DNA of 64,000 bases from Arenibacterium halophilum (GTDB lineage: Bacteria > Pseudomonadota > Alphaproteobacteria > Rhodobacterales > Rhodobacteraceae): positions 1,054,001-1,118,000 of the forward strand of contig NZ_VCPC01000002.1 of assembly GCF_005938225.1 (NCBI RefSeq), read 5' to 3'. Numbering within the stretch: position 1 is the stretch's first letter; every line of letters begins with the position of its first letter. Under the pieces are notes generated by a model that saw only the letters and a program-made list of their open reading frames with translations, was not told the DNA's origin and made no database searches. The translations under genes and the position numbers were made by a program. Positions 1 to 8,439 of the stretch are shown in pieces.

Positions 1-240
1 GGGGAAACCATGATCGTGGTCATGGGGGCGGGCGCCATCGCCAAATTCTCGCTCAACCCGCTGGAATCGATGACAACCATCACCACGCGGATCGTCAGCC
101 AGCTGACCGGCGACACCGATTTCGCCAGCCCTGAAACGCTGGTTGCCTTTGCCCTTGGCCTGACGCTGTTCGTCCTGACGCTGGGGCTGAACATCCTTGC
201 CCTCTACATCGTGCGCAAATACCGGGAGCAGTACGAATAA
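1..240 (+). CDS. pstC: PstC, phosphate ABC transporter permease (C-terminal part)
   Basis: The reading frame is open from the window edge and its stop at 238-240 overlaps the pstA start. The 80 visible residues begin in a GETMIVVMGAG segment, the conserved permease loop that contacts the ATPase, and end in one hydrophobic membrane segment followed by a basic tail (VRKYREQYE). PstC pairs with PstA to form the inner-membrane channel of the high-affinity phosphate importer. The identification rests on the loop and on the following pstA-pstB-phoU-phoB genes. The start and the upstream promoter lie outside the window. Confidence 0.88.
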   Translation, partial: GETMIVVMGAGAIAKFSLNPLESMTTITTRIVSQLTGDTDFASPETLVAFALGLTLFVLTLGLNILALYIVRKYREQYE

Positions 241-1604
241 TGACCGATCTGACGCAAAACCCCGCCAGCACCCCCGGACAGGTGCCGCCGCGCCACGGCT
301 CGCTTCTGACACAGGGCGCGCGCACCAAGCGCCGCAACGCCGCCGAGAAACGGTTCCAGCTGTATGGCATGATCGCCATCGGGATCGGGCTGCTGATGCT
401 GGTGATCCTTGTCACCACCATCGTCAGCCGGGGGCTGGGGGCCTATCAGCAAACCTTCGTGACGCTGAATGTCGAACTGCTGGAAAGCAAGCTGGACAAG
501 AACGGCAACCGCGATCTGGACGAGATAAAGAAGGTGTCGACCTTTGGCTATGCGCCGCTGGTGAAGACCGCGCTGGCCGATGCGGTCGCCGGTTACGGGA
601 TCGACACCAGCGTGCCGGCCAAGGACATGGACGACCTGCTGTCCAAGGGCGCGGTGGCGCAGCTGCGCGACTATGTGATTGAGAACCCCGACCAGATCGG
701 CCAGACCGTTTCGTTTGAATTCCTCGCCTCCAGCCGCGTCGATGGCTATCTGAAAGGCCGCGTCAGCCGCGAGAGCATCGCGAACGACAAGAGCATCAGC
801 GCCGAGCAGCTGGATTTGGTGGACGATCTGATCGAACAGGGCGCGATCCGCAAGCAGTTCAACCTGTCGTTCATCACCGGGGCCGATGCGTCAGACCAGC
901 GGCCCGAGGCGGCAGGTATGGGCGTTTCGATGGTGGGGTCGCTGTTCATGATGCTGGTGGTGCTGGTGCTGTCGCTGCCGATTGGCGTCGCTGCGTCGAT
1001 CTATCTTGAGGAATTCGCCCGCAAAAGCTGGCTGACCGATGTGATCGAGGTGAATATCTCGAACCTCGCCGCCGTGCCGTCGATCGTGTTCGGTATTCTG
1101 GGCCTGGCCGTGTTCATCAACTACATGCACCTGCCGATGTCGGCGCCGCTGGTGGGCGGGCTTGTGCTGACGCTGATGACGCTGCCGACGATCATCATCT
1201 CGACCCGTGCCTCGCTGAAGGCGGTGCCGCCGTCGATCCGCGATGCCGCGCTTGGCGTCGGGGCCAGCAAGATGCAGGCCGTGTTCCACCATGTTCTGCC
1301 TCTGGCCGCGCCGGGCATCCTGACGGGCACCATCATCGGGCTGGCGCAGGCGCTTGGCGAAACCGCGCCGCTGCTGCTGATCGGGATGGTGGGCTTCATC
1401 GCCTCGAACGCGCCCGACAGCATCGCCAGCGGGTTGCTGGCGCCGAACTCGGCCATGCCGGCGCAAATCTATGAATGGGCGAAACGGGCCGATCCGGCCT
1501 TTTACGAACGCGCCTGGGGGGGCATCATCATCCTGTTGGTGTTCCTTGTCACAATGAATACGGTGGCCGTGATCCTGCGCCGCCGCTTTGAACGCCGCTG
1601 GTAA
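240..1604 (+). CDS. pstA: PstA, phosphate ABC transporter permease
   Basis: Second membrane subunit of the phosphate importer, 454 residues. A cytoplasmic N-terminus of about 45 residues precedes a first membrane helix. A long soluble domain of about 170 residues follows, and then a block of membrane helices from about residue 225. The permease signature lies near residues 330-385 ([20 protein letters not shown], later [10 protein letters not shown]). At 454 residues it is much longer than the E. coli protein of roughly 300; the extra length is the soluble insert after the first helix, as in other alphaproteobacterial PstA proteins. The ATG overlaps the pstC stop by one base, which implies translational coupling. 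Confidence 0.93.
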   Translation: MTDLTQNPASTPGQVPPRHGSLLTQGARTKRRNAAEKRFQLYGMIAIGIGLLMLVILVTTIVSRGLGAYQQTFVTLNVELLESKLDKNGNRDLDEIKKVSTFGYAPLVKTALADAVAGYGIDTSVPAKDMDDLLSKGAVAQLRDYVIENPDQIGQTVSFEFLASSRVDGYLKGRVSRESIANDKSISAEQLDLVDDLIEQGAIRKQFNLSFITGADASDQRPEAAGMGVSMVGSLFMMLVVLVLSLPIGVAASIYLEEFARKSWLTDVIEVNISNLAAVPSIVFGILGLAVFINYMHLPMSAPLVGGLVLTLMTLPTIIISTRASLKAVPPSIRDAALGVGASKMQAVFHHVLPLAAPGILTGTIIGLAQALGETAPLLLIGMVGFIASNAPDSIASGLLAPNSAMPAQIYEWAKRADPAFYERAWGGIIILLVFLVTMNTVAVILRRRFERRW

Positions 1605-1617
1605 GGGGGACCGACCT

Positions 1618-2415
1618 ATGAACCAGATGACCTCAGTGGAGAAGACCGTGAGCACCGAAGCCAACAAGATTACTGCCGAAGGCGTGCAGGTGTATTACGG
1701 CGATACGCATGCGATCAAGGATGTGAACGTCCAGATCGAGGACAAGACGGTCACCGCCTTCATCGGCCCGTCGGGCTGTGGCAAATCCACCTTCCTGCGC
1801 TGTCTGAACCGGATGAACGACACCATCGACATCTGCCGTGTCGAGGGGCAGATCCTGCTGGATGGCGAAAACATCTATGACCGCAAGGTGGACCCGGTCC
1901 AGCTGCGCGCCAAGGTGGGCATGGTGTTCCAGAAGCCGAACCCGTTTCCCAAGTCGATCTATGACAACGTGGCCTATGGGCCGCGCATCCACGGGCTGGC
2001 CCGCAACAAGGCCGAGCTGGACGAGATCGTGGAAAAGGCGCTGCGCCGCGGCGCGATCTGGAACGAGGTGAAGGACCGCCTGCACGCGCCCGGCACCGGG
2101 CTGTCGGGCGGCCAGCAGCAACGTCTGTGCATCGCGCGCGCCGTGGCGACGGAACCCGAGGTCCTGCTGATGGATGAACCCTGTTCGGCACTGGACCCGA
2201 TTGCCACCGCCCAGGTCGAGGAACTGATCGACGAGCTGCGCCAGAACTATTCCGTTGTGATCGTCACCCACTCGATGCAGCAGGCCGCACGGGTGAGCCA
2301 GAAGACGGCGTTCTTCCACCTCGGCAACCTGGTCGAATTCGGCGAGACGGGGCAGATTTTCACCAACCCGACCGATCCGCGGACGGAAAGCTATATCACC
2401 GGCCGGATCGGTTAA
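1618..2415 (+). CDS. pstB: PstB, phosphate ABC transporter ATPase
   Basis: Cytoplasmic ATPase powering phosphate uptake, 265 residues. Walker A (GPSGCGKST), the signature LSGGQQQR and Walker B ([12 protein letters not shown]) are intact, followed by the switch histidine in VTHSM. An upstream TTG at 1588 would overlap pstA, but the ATG at 1618 has a purine-rich ribosome site (AAGGGGGA) about 8 bases ahead and is preferred. The gene follows pstA by 13 bases in the same operon. Confidence 0.95.
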   Translation: MNQMTSVEKTVSTEANKITAEGVQVYYGDTHAIKDVNVQIEDKTVTAFIGPSGCGKSTFLRCLNRMNDTIDICRVEGQILLDGENIYDRKVDPVQLRAKVGMVFQKPNPFPKSIYDNVAYGPRIHGLARNKAELDEIVEKALRRGAIWNEVKDRLHAPGTGLSGGQQQRLCIARAVATEPEVLLMDEPCSALDPIATAQVEELIDELRQNYSVVIVTHSMQQAARVSQKTAFFHLGNLVEFGETGQIFTNPTDPRTESYITGRIG

Positions 2416-2430
2416 GAGGGGAGAGACGAC

Positions 2431-3141
2431 ATGGCAGACCAACATATTGCATCCGCCTTCGACCGCGATCTCGAGGCGATTCAGGCGCGCATCATGAAGA
2501 TGGGCGGGCTGGTTGAAGACGCGATCCGCAAATCGGCGCAGTCGCTGGAAGCGCGCGACGAGGAAATGGCCGACGAGGTGCGCCGTGGTGACAAGGCCAT
2601 CGACGGGCTGGAAGAGCTGATCAACGAGGAAACCGCCCGGCTGATCGCGCTGCGCGCGCCCACCGCCATCGACCTGCGGGTGGTGCTGTCGGTGCTGAAG
2701 ATCTCGGGCAACCTGGAACGCATCGCGGATTACGCCAAGAACATCGCCAAGCGCACCGGCGTGCTGGCGCAGATGTCGCCAGTGAACGACAGCGCCGCGG
2801 CCCTGCGCCGCATGGCGCGCGAAGTCGAGCTGATGCTGAAAAACGCGCTGGACGCCTATATTCAACGCGACGCCGAATTGGCCGACGACGTGATCCTGCG
2901 CGACCGCGAAGTGGATCAGATGTACAACGCGCTGTTCCGCGAATTCCTGACCTTCATGATGGAAGATCCGCGCAATATCTCGGCCTGCATGCACCTGCAT
3001 TTCATCGCCAAGAACATCGAGCGCATGGGCGACCATGCCACGTCGATCGCGGAACAGGTGGTGTACCTTGTGCGCGGCGAACGCCCGGATGACACACGCC
3101 CCAAGGCTGACATGACTTCGGTCACGCCGATTGCGGAGTAA
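2431..3141 (+). CDS. phoU: PhoU, phosphate signalling regulator
   Basis: Cytoplasmic helical protein of 236 residues that links the Pst transporter to the PhoR/PhoB two-component system and represses the pathway when phosphate is plentiful. Two repeats of the three-helix PhoU domain are visible, with the metal-binding type motifs RGDKAIDGLEE (first half) and RDREVDQMYNALFRE (second half). Each is followed by a conserved helix (LKISGNLERIADYAKNIAK and HFIAKNIERMGDHATSIAE). It lies 15 bases after pstB and 6 bases before phoB, so it is co-transcribed with both. Confidence 0.95.
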   Translation: MADQHIASAFDRDLEAIQARIMKMGGLVEDAIRKSAQSLEARDEEMADEVRRGDKAIDGLEELINEETARLIALRAPTAIDLRVVLSVLKISGNLERIADYAKNIAKRTGVLAQMSPVNDSAAALRRMAREVELMLKNALDAYIQRDAELADDVILRDREVDQMYNALFREFLTFMMEDPRNISACMHLHFIAKNIERMGDHATSIAEQVVYLVRGERPDDTRPKADMTSVTPIAE

Positions 3142-3147
3142 CCGGCA

Positions 3148-3837
3148 ATGAGTGCGACAAGACCCAGCGTTCTGGTAGTCGAGGATGAACCGGCCCAGCG
3201 CGAAGTTCTGGCCTATAACCTTGAAGCCGAAGGCTTTGACGTGATCCGCGCAGCCAGTGGCGACGAAGCGCTGCTGCTGATCGAGGAAGGCGCGCCCGAT
3301 ATCATCGTGCTGGACTGGATGATGCCGACGCTCTCGGGGATCGAGGTGTGCCGCCGCCTGAAGATGCGCCCCGAAACCCGGTCGATCCCGATCATCATGC
3401 TGTCGGCGCGGTCCGAGGAAGTCGACAAGGTGCGCGGCCTTGAAACCGGAGCCGACGATTACGTGGTAAAACCCTATTCGGTGGTCGAGCTGATGGCGCG
3501 GGTGCGGTCGCAGCTGCGGCGCGTGCGCCCGGCGACCGTGGGCATCCGGCTGGAGTACGACGACATCGTGCTGGACGCGGAAACCCACAAGGTTAGCCGG
3601 TCTGACCAGCCGCTGAAACTGGGCCCTACCGAGTTCCGCCTGCTCAGCACCTTCATGGAAAAACCCGGCCGGGTGTGGAGCCGCGAACAGCTGCTGGACC
3701 GGGTCTGGGGGCGCGACATCTATGTCGATACCCGCACCGTTGACGTGCATATCGGACGGCTGCGCAAATCGCTGACCCAGCATGGCGGTATCGATCCGGT
3801 GCGCACCGTGCGCGGCGCGGGGTATGCGCTGGGTTAG
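3148..3837 (+). CDS. phoB: PhoB, phosphate-regulon response regulator
   Basis: OmpR-type transcription activator, 229 residues. The receiver domain has an acidic pocket near residues 12-13 (VVEDEP), the phospho-acceptor Asp56 in VLDWMMP and the conserved lysine in VVKPYS. The C-terminal winged helix starts near residue 130 and contains the recognition region around TRTVDVHIGRLRKSL. It closes the pst operon. Its sensor kinase PhoR is not in the window; in this group it commonly lies upstream of pst. The stop overlaps the end of the convergent gene at 3834 by four bases. Confidence 0.95.
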   Translation: MSATRPSVLVVEDEPAQREVLAYNLEAEGFDVIRAASGDEALLLIEEGAPDIIVLDWMMPTLSGIEVCRRLKMRPETRSIPIIMLSARSEEVDKVRGLETGADDYVVKPYSVVELMARVRSQLRRVRPATVGIRLEYDDIVLDAETHKVSRSDQPLKLGPTEFRLLSTFMEKPGRVWSREQLLDRVWGRDIYVDTRTVDVHIGRLRKSLTQHGGIDPVRTVRGAGYALG

Positions 3838-4436
3838 ACGGCCTTCAGGTGGGCGATGGCGTTTTCCAACCTGTCATCGCCCCAGAACACCTCGCCCTTG
3901 GCGATGAAACTGGGCGCGCCGAACAGGCCCAAGTCCATCGCCTCGGCAACCTTGTCTTTCAACGCCTGTTTCGCCGCATCTCCGCCCGCCTGTTCGATCA
4001 GATCGGCGGGCAGACCGGACTGCGCGAGCAACTCGGCAATCAGCTCCGGGTCGGAAATCTGCCGGCCTTCGCCGAATTCGGCCCGGTAGACCGAGGTAAC
4101 GTAGGCCGCGCCCTTGGCCGCATCCTGCGCCAAAGCCAGCAGCGCCACACGCGCAGCCAGAACGCCGTTCTGCGGAAAGGGATCGGGCTGCACCAGCGGC
4201 AACCCCCGGTCGGCACAGAGCCGCGCCATATCGCGCCACATATACGCGCCCTTGACCGGGTAGAGGTTGAACGGCGAACTGGTCCAACCCTGCGCGTGAA
4301 AGATGGGGCCCAACCAGAACGGATGCCATTCCAGATCAACCCCGGCGTCTTCCGCCATCTTCTCGACCCGCATGGCCGAGAGGTAGGAATAAGTCGAGGC
4401 GAATTCGAACCAGAAGTGCAGGGTAGGTCGGGACAT
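3834..4436 (-). CDS. 2-hydroxychromene-2-carboxylate isomerase / DsbA-family protein
   Basis: A 200-residue thioredoxin-fold protein of the kappa-class GST / HCCA isomerase family. The N-terminus (LHFWFEFASTYSYLSA) matches the family pattern in which a serine sits where thioredoxins have the CxxC motif. There is no CxxC, so disulfide oxidation is unlikely. The motif LFGAPSFIAKGEVFWGDDRL near the C-terminus is the family's cis-proline loop and final strand. The start at 4436 follows a clear GGAGG site. In other bacteria the family uses glutathione in aromatic degradation; the substrate here is unknown. It is divergent from rpsB. Confidence 0.85.
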   Translation of the reverse strand: MSRPTLHFWFEFASTYSYLSAMRVEKMAEDAGVDLEWHPFWLGPIFHAQGWTSSPFNLYPVKGAYMWRDMARLCADRGLPLVQPDPFPQNGVLAARVALLALAQDAAKGAAYVTSVYRAEFGEGRQISDPELIAELLAQSGLPADLIEQAGGDAAKQALKDKVAEAMDLGLFGAPSFIAKGEVFWGDDRLENAIAHLKAV

Positions 4437-4515
4437 TTCAGGCTCCTCCGGCTCGGTTGTCCAGACAAAACCACCGGCGCGATCAACTGTCAAAGGCCGT
4501 CTTGGAAATCCGGGG

Positions 4516-4544
4516 TTGCGATGCCGCCCCGCTTGCCCTATACG
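4516..4544 (+). promoter_or_regulatory. Candidate promoter of rpsB-tsf
   Basis: TTGCGA (4516-4521) and TATACG (4539-4544) are separated by exactly 17 bases. This would give a leader of roughly 115 bases ahead of rpsB, long enough for the kind of autoregulatory structure known for S2 mRNA. Assigned by eye from consensus and position. Confidence 0.5.
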
Positions 4545-4665
4545 CGCGCCATTCAAACCCGCAGGCGGGGTTTGGGCCATCCGGGGGAGACATCCCCGGT
4601 GGTCCGCCGGTTGAAGCAAACGCTTTCAAACCCCCGCCGAGGCGAAACCGGAAAGGAAAACGAGC

Positions 4666-5445
4666 ATGGCTCTTCCCGAGTTCACCATGCGCCAGCTGCT
4701 GGAAGCAGGCGTTCACTTTGGTCACCAGACCCAGCGCTGGAACCCGCGCATGGCGCCCTATATCTATGGCGACCGCAACGGCATCCACATCATGGACCTG
4801 ACGCAGACCGTCCCGATGCTGGACCAGGCGCTTCAGGCGATCCGCGACACCGTTGCCCGCAACGGCCGCGTCCTGTTCGTGGGCACCAAGCGTCAGGCTG
4901 CAAAGGCCGTCGCCGAAGCCGCCGAGAAATCGGCGCAGTACTACATGAACCACCGTTGGCTGGGCGGCACGCTGACCAACTGGAAAACCGTGAGCCAGTC
5001 GATCAACCGCCTGAAGCACATCGACGAGCAGATGGAACAGGGCTTTGGCGGTCTGACCAAGAAAGAGCGCCTGGGCATGGAACGCGACCAGGCGAAGCTG
5101 AACGCCTCGCTGGGCGGCATCCGCGAAATGGGCGGCACCCCCGACCTGCTGTTCGTCATCGACGTCAAGAAAGAAGCGCTGGCGATTGCCGAAGCCAACA
5201 AGCTGGGCATCCCGGTTGTGGCCGTGGTCGACACCAACTGCTCGCCCGATGGCGTTGACTACGTCATCCCCGGCAACGACGACGCCGCCCGCGCCATCGC
5301 GCTGTACTGCGATCTGGCCTCGCGCGCCGCACTTGACGGCATGAGCGCCCAGCTGGGCGCCGCCGGTGTCGATATCGGCGCGATGGAAGACGCCGTTGTC
5401 GAAGAGGCGCTGGCCGAAGGCGAAGCGGAAACCACCGAAGCCTGA
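4666..5445 (+). CDS. rpsB: 30S ribosomal protein S2
   Basis: Ribosomal protein S2, 259 residues, required for assembly of the 30S subunit. The start ([22 protein letters not shown]) and the block [22 protein letters not shown] are diagnostic, as are [13 protein letters not shown] and [13 protein letters not shown] ribosome site (GGAAAGGA) precedes the ATG. The acidic C-terminal tail ([14 protein letters not shown]) is typical of alphaproteobacteria. It is followed by tsf in the classic rpsB-tsf operon. Confidence 0.97.
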   Translation: MALPEFTMRQLLEAGVHFGHQTQRWNPRMAPYIYGDRNGIHIMDLTQTVPMLDQALQAIRDTVARNGRVLFVGTKRQAAKAVAEAAEKSAQYYMNHRWLGGTLTNWKTVSQSINRLKHIDEQMEQGFGGLTKKERLGMERDQAKLNASLGGIREMGGTPDLLFVIDVKKEALAIAEANKLGIPVVAVVDTNCSPDGVDYVIPGNDDAARAIALYCDLASRAALDGMSAQLGAAGVDIGAMEDAVVEEALAEGEAETTEA

Positions 5446-5454
5446 TCGGGTGCG

Positions 5455-5513
5455 CGGCCCTCGACCGGGCCGATGTCACAAGATTGACATGCGGGGCAGG
5501 GTAGGCCTGCCCC
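5455..5513 (+). promoter_or_regulatory. Two hairpins in the rpsB-tsf spacer
   Basis: CGGCCC/GGGCCG (5455-5472, 6-base loop) and GGGGCAGG/CCTGCCCC (5493-5513, 5-base loop) form perfect stems in the 96-base spacer. Neither is followed by a run of T. They look like an attenuator or RNA-processing site setting the S2:EF-Ts ratio rather than a full terminator. Function is inferred. Confidence 0.5.
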
Positions 5514-5541
5514 CATCACGTTTGATTTGAGGAGAGCCGAG

Positions 5542-6420
5542 ATGGCAATCACAGCTGCTATGGTCAAGGAACTGCGCGAAAGCACCGGCGCAGGCATGAT
5601 GGACGCCAAGAAGGCGCTGACCGAGAACGACGGAGACATGGAAGCCGCCGTTGACTGGCTGCGCACCAAGGGCCTGGCGAAAGCCGCCAAGAAATCGGGC
5701 CGTACCGCGGCCGAAGGCCTGGTGGCCGTGGTCGTCGAAGGCGGCAAGGGCGTTGCCATCGAAGTGAACTCGGAAACCGACTTTGTCGCCAAGAACACCG
5801 AATTCCAGTCGATGGTCGGCGCGATAGCTCAGGCCGCTGTGTCGGCCGACGACATCGAGGCGCTGAAAGCGGCCGAGGTGAACGGCAAGACCGTCGAGTC
5901 GACCCTGACCGACGCCATCGCCAAGATCGGCGAGAACATGAGCCTGCGCCGCATGGTGAAGATCGAAGGCGGTCAGGTCGTGGCCTATGTCCACAACGCG
6001 GCCGCGCCCGGCATGGGCAAGATTGGCGTTCTGGTTGCGATGACCGGCGGCGACGAAGCCTTTGGCAAGCAGGTCGCGATGCACATCGCCGCCACCAACC
6101 CGGCCGCCCTGAACGAAGCCGAGCTTGACCCGGCCGTGGTCGAGAAGGAAAAACAGGTCCAGATGGACATCGCGCGCGAAAGCGGCAAGCCGGAAGAAGT
6201 GATCGAGAAGATGATCGTCGGCCGGATGAAGAAGTTCATGGCCGAAGTGACCCTGCTGAGCCAGCAGTTCGTGATCAACCCCGATCTGACCGTCGGGGCC
6301 GCCGCCAAGGAAGCAGGCGCCGAGATCACCGGCTTCGTGCGCCTCGAAGTGGGCGAAGGTATCGAGAAGAAGGTCGAGGACTTCGCGGCCGAAGTCGCCA
6401 AGACCGCCGCCGGCGGCTGA
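5542..6420 (+). CDS. tsf: Translation elongation factor Ts
   Basis: EF-Ts, the nucleotide exchange factor for EF-Tu, 292 residues. The UBA-like N-terminus ([26 protein letters not shown]) and the EF-Tu contact motif [12 protein letters not shown] near residue 78 are intact. The start at 5542 is preferred over a TTG at 5527 because the GAGGAGAG ribosome site lies between them. Second gene of the rpsB operon, ended by a strong terminator 25 bases downstream. Confidence 0.97.
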   Translation: MAITAAMVKELRESTGAGMMDAKKALTENDGDMEAAVDWLRTKGLAKAAKKSGRTAAEGLVAVVVEGGKGVAIEVNSETDFVAKNTEFQSMVGAIAQAAVSADDIEALKAAEVNGKTVESTLTDAIAKIGENMSLRRMVKIEGGQVVAYVHNAAAPGMGKIGVLVAMTGGDEAFGKQVAMHIAATNPAALNEAELDPAVVEKEKQVQMDIARESGKPEEVIEKMIVGRMKKFMAEVTLLSQQFVINPDLTVGAAAKEAGAEITGFVRLEVGEGIEKKVEDFAAEVAKTAAGG

Positions 6421-6445
6421 TCGGGGCCTTCTTCGGATCGAATAT

Positions 6446-6474
6446 GGGGCGCGGTGCATTCCGCGCCCCTTTTT
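6446..6474 (+). terminator. Rho-independent terminator after tsf
   Basis: Perfect 9-base-pair stem GGGGCGCGG/CCGCGCCCC with a 6-base loop (TGCATT), immediately followed by TTTTT. It sits 25 bases after the tsf stop. Confidence 0.9.
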
Positions 6475-6814
6475 CGTTGGGCGTCTCGTGGGGCAGATGC
6501 ACACGCACGAAACCGCGCCAATGGGCGCGGCTCCGGCAGACGGTCCGGTAACTATGGGGATGGACGACCGTTCTTTTGGTTTCCGGCCCCGGCAGCGGAT
6601 CAATACGCGCCCGGACCGGACGGGTCAGAGAGCCTTGATATGGCAAGGTTCTTTTCCCGATGTTCCCAGGCCAAAGCCACCACTCACGGAACATCCTTAC
6701 CTTGCGTAAAATCGCCGGGATCCGAAAGTAATGGATTCCTTACCCTTAGGTCACGTGAGGCCGAAACGGAGGGCCGCATACCCCCGGATGTCACGGATGC
6801 TGCGGGCCGGTTCA

Positions 6815-6875
6815 GGGGGCGCTGCCCCCGCCCGCTGCGCGGGCTCCCCCGGGATATTTAAGGCCCAAAGAAGCG
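6815..6875 (+). repeat. G+C-rich intergenic repeat element, copy 1
   Basis: Two perfect hairpins in tandem (GGGGGC-GCT-GCCCCC at 6815-6829 and GCCCGC-TGC-GCGGGC at 6830-6844), then a tail at 6851-6875 with a GATATTTA core. The tail matches, in reverse complement, 7012-7037 with only one or two differences. From memory, such hairpin-plus-GGGATATTT elements are common at gene ends in Rhodobacteraceae. Confidence 0.6.
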
Positions 6876-6892
6876 CTGATTTGGCTGAGTGA

Positions 6893-6915
6893 CCCCCCGC
6901 ATCATGCGCGGGGGG
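6893..6915 (+). terminator. Terminator-like hairpin between repeat copies
   Basis: CCCCCCGC (6893-6900) pairs with GCGGGGGG (6908-6915) over a 7-base loop and is followed by CTTCTT. No gene ends directly upstream, so it may belong to the repeat pair or to an unseen small transcript. Confidence 0.45.
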
Positions 6916-7011
6916 CTTCTTCGGGCGCGGTCATCGGCGTCCCCGCCTGCACCGCGCTCCAAATCTGCGACAGCAAGGTTAATCAAAGGTTTCTATGGAT
7001 CGAAATCCGTC

Positions 7012-7064
7012 CGCTTCTTTGGGCCCTAAATATCCCCGCCGGAGGCATCGCGCGTCAGCGCGAT
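7012..7064 (-). repeat. G+C-rich intergenic repeat element, copy 2 (inverted)
   Basis: On the minus strand this copy has an ATCGCGC/GCGCGAT hairpin (7047-7064, 4-base loop) followed by the same tail as copy 1. It starts only 11 bases beyond the stop of the LuxR-family gene and probably ends that transcript. Read on the plus strand the hairpin is followed by TTTTA. Confidence 0.6.
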
Positions 7065-7074
7065 TTTACAGGGC

Positions 7075-7854
7075 CTATGCCTCGAGCACGAACATCTGGT
7101 TGTGCATGGCCGCTTTCAGCACGGCCTGTGCGGTGGTTTCGACCGACAGTGACTCGCGGGCCAGGCGCAGATGTTTCTCCACGGTTGCCGATGTAAGTCC
7201 CATCAGCAGCGCGATATCCTGTGTGGTCTTGCCGTCGCCAACCCACTCCAGAGCTTCGCGTTGCCGCTTTGTCAGCGCGCGGTTCGGAGGCGAATACGGC
7301 AGAGTCAGGATTTTCAGATGCGCAACGTTGTTCATCAGATGAATGTCGCGCCCGTGCTCGGCCCAGATGGCATCGACCTCTTCCTGTGACATGCCGGCTC
7401 GTGCGGCCAGCGAGATGGCGCCCTTTGACCGCGCCGACACCGACTTGAAGCTGATCGTATAGCCGGCGGTGACCTTCATCGTCAGGTTGAACTCGATTAC
7501 CTTCAGTTCCTGCTGGGTCAGGTTGCCCTTATCGAATTTCTCGCCCAGTGTGCGCCAGCTTCCGGCGCCTTCGTTTTCCAGCGCCCAATGCAGCATCGGC
7601 GCGTGGAAATACAGGCCGCCGTCCAGAAAGCCTTTCAGATACTCGGGGCTGTGATTGCTGAGGATGATGAAATCTTCGGGATCACCAAGCGAGGTTTGGG
7701 TGCGGAACCGCGTGAACCCGTAGATCAAGCGGTCGAACCCGTAGCTGGCCATCATGTCGGTATGGGCCGACCACAGATCTTCCATCGTCGGGCTGTTCGA
7801 CAGATAGTGAAGATACGCGCGCAGATCCATCCGAGACCATCCAGACATTGCCAT
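7075..7854 (-). CDS. LuxR-family transcription regulator with autoinducer-binding domain
   Basis: A 259-residue regulator. The N-terminal part (about residues 10-165) resembles the acyl-homoserine-lactone-binding fold, with FDRLIYGFTR and YTISFKS segments. The C-terminal part (about 190-255) is a LuxR helix-turn-helix (LTKRQREALEWVGDGKTTQDIA, then TSATVEKHLRLAR). The start at 7854 has an AAAAGG ribosome site five bases upstream. No luxI synthase is in the window, so it is a solo or orphan regulator as far as can be seen. It follows a MaoC gene by 79 bases and has its own candidate promoter. The ligand is unknown. Confidence 0.85.
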   Translation of the reverse strand: MAMSGWSRMDLRAYLHYLSNSPTMEDLWSAHTDMMASYGFDRLIYGFTRFRTQTSLGDPEDFIILSNHSPEYLKGFLDGGLYFHAPMLHWALENEGAGSWRTLGEKFDKGNLTQQELKVIEFNLTMKVTAGYTISFKSVSARSKGAISLAARAGMSQEEVDAIWAEHGRDIHLMNNVAHLKILTLPYSPPNRALTKRQREALEWVGDGKTTQDIALLMGLTSATVEKHLRLARESLSVETTAQAVLKAAMHNQMFVLEA

Positions 7855-7876
7855 CTGAACCTTTTGGGGTTTCGTG

Positions 7877-7905
7877 ACTATACCGTCAATGGCGGCGTGT
7901 GCAAA
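7877..7905 (-). promoter_or_regulatory. Candidate promoter of the LuxR-family gene
   Basis: On the minus strand TTTGCA (7900-7905) and TATAGT (7877-7882) are 17 bases apart, 23 bases ahead of the start codon. This suggests the regulator can be expressed apart from the upstream MaoC and reductase genes. Confidence 0.45.
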
Positions 7906-7933
7906 TGCCCTGCGCGCGTGTGGTTTATCCCTG

Positions 7934-8416
7934 TTAGCCTTGGTCTTCGCCAAAGATGGCGACGCCCAACCAGTCGGCGACAAGGGCCGGTGTTTCCTGG
8001 CCCTCGATCTCGATGGTCATGGTGTTTGTGCGCAAAAGCTCTGTTTCGGACCGTTTGCGCACGGCCTTCAGCACAAACCGCCCTCGGACCCGCGACCCGG
8101 CCTTGACCGGCGACAGGAAGCGCAGCTTGTCAAAGCCATAGTTGATGCCCATGGTTTGGCCCGGCAGGGCGCCAAGCGCTTGGTAAGCGAAGGTGCTGGC
8201 CAGCGACAGTGTCAGGAAGCCATGGGCGATGGTGCCGCCAAAATGGGTCTCGGCCGCGGCGCGGGCCGGGTCGATGTGGATCCACTGGTGGTCGTGGGTG
8301 ACATCGGCGAAGGTATCGATCATCTTTTGGTCGACCAGGATCCAGTCGGACATTCCGACTTCGGTTCCCAGCTTGGCTTCGGCGCTGGAGAGCGCGTCAT
8401 CTATGGCTGTCATCAT
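7934..8416 (-). CDS. MaoC-family (R)-hydratase
   Basis: A 160-residue single hot-dog-fold protein. The hydratase signature is complete: THDHQWIHIDPARA (catalytic Asp and His region) followed by FGGTIAHGFLTLSL. Family members hydrate trans-2-enoyl-CoA to (R)-3-hydroxyacyl-CoA. It lies 23 bases downstream of the reductase at 8440 and is probably co-transcribed with it. Two adjacent ATG codons (8416 and 8413) follow an AAAAGGAA site and either may be used. Confidence 0.88.
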   Translation of the reverse strand: MMTAIDDALSSAEAKLGTEVGMSDWILVDQKMIDTFADVTHDHQWIHIDPARAAAETHFGGTIAHGFLTLSLASTFAYQALGALPGQTMGINYGFDKLRFLSPVKAGSRVRGRFVLKAVRKRSETELLRTNTMTIEIEGQETPALVADWLGVAIFGEDQG

Positions 8417-8439
8417 CTGTTCCTTTTCATTGAGAAATC

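Larger units (their letters stand above)
6475..7074. other. 600-base noncoding region with paired repeat elements
   Basis: No convincing gene lies here. Open frames exist on both strands but lack a ribosome site, plausible composition and recognisable motifs. The first 330 bases (6480-6810) show nothing I can name. The second half holds two inverted copies of a repeat (6815-6875 and 7012-7064) around a G+C hairpin (6893-6915: CCCCCCGC/GCGGGGGG, then CTTCTT). Confidence 0.6.

Noticed and set aside
1633-3783. Minus-strand open frame of over 700 codons
   Set aside because: It is antisense to pstB, phoU and phoB; the composition is of shadow type and there is no ribosome site.
6454-6861. Possible 135-residue gene after tsf
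   Set aside because: It starts inside the tsf terminator, runs into the repeat hairpins, has no ribosome site and has no plausible protein features.
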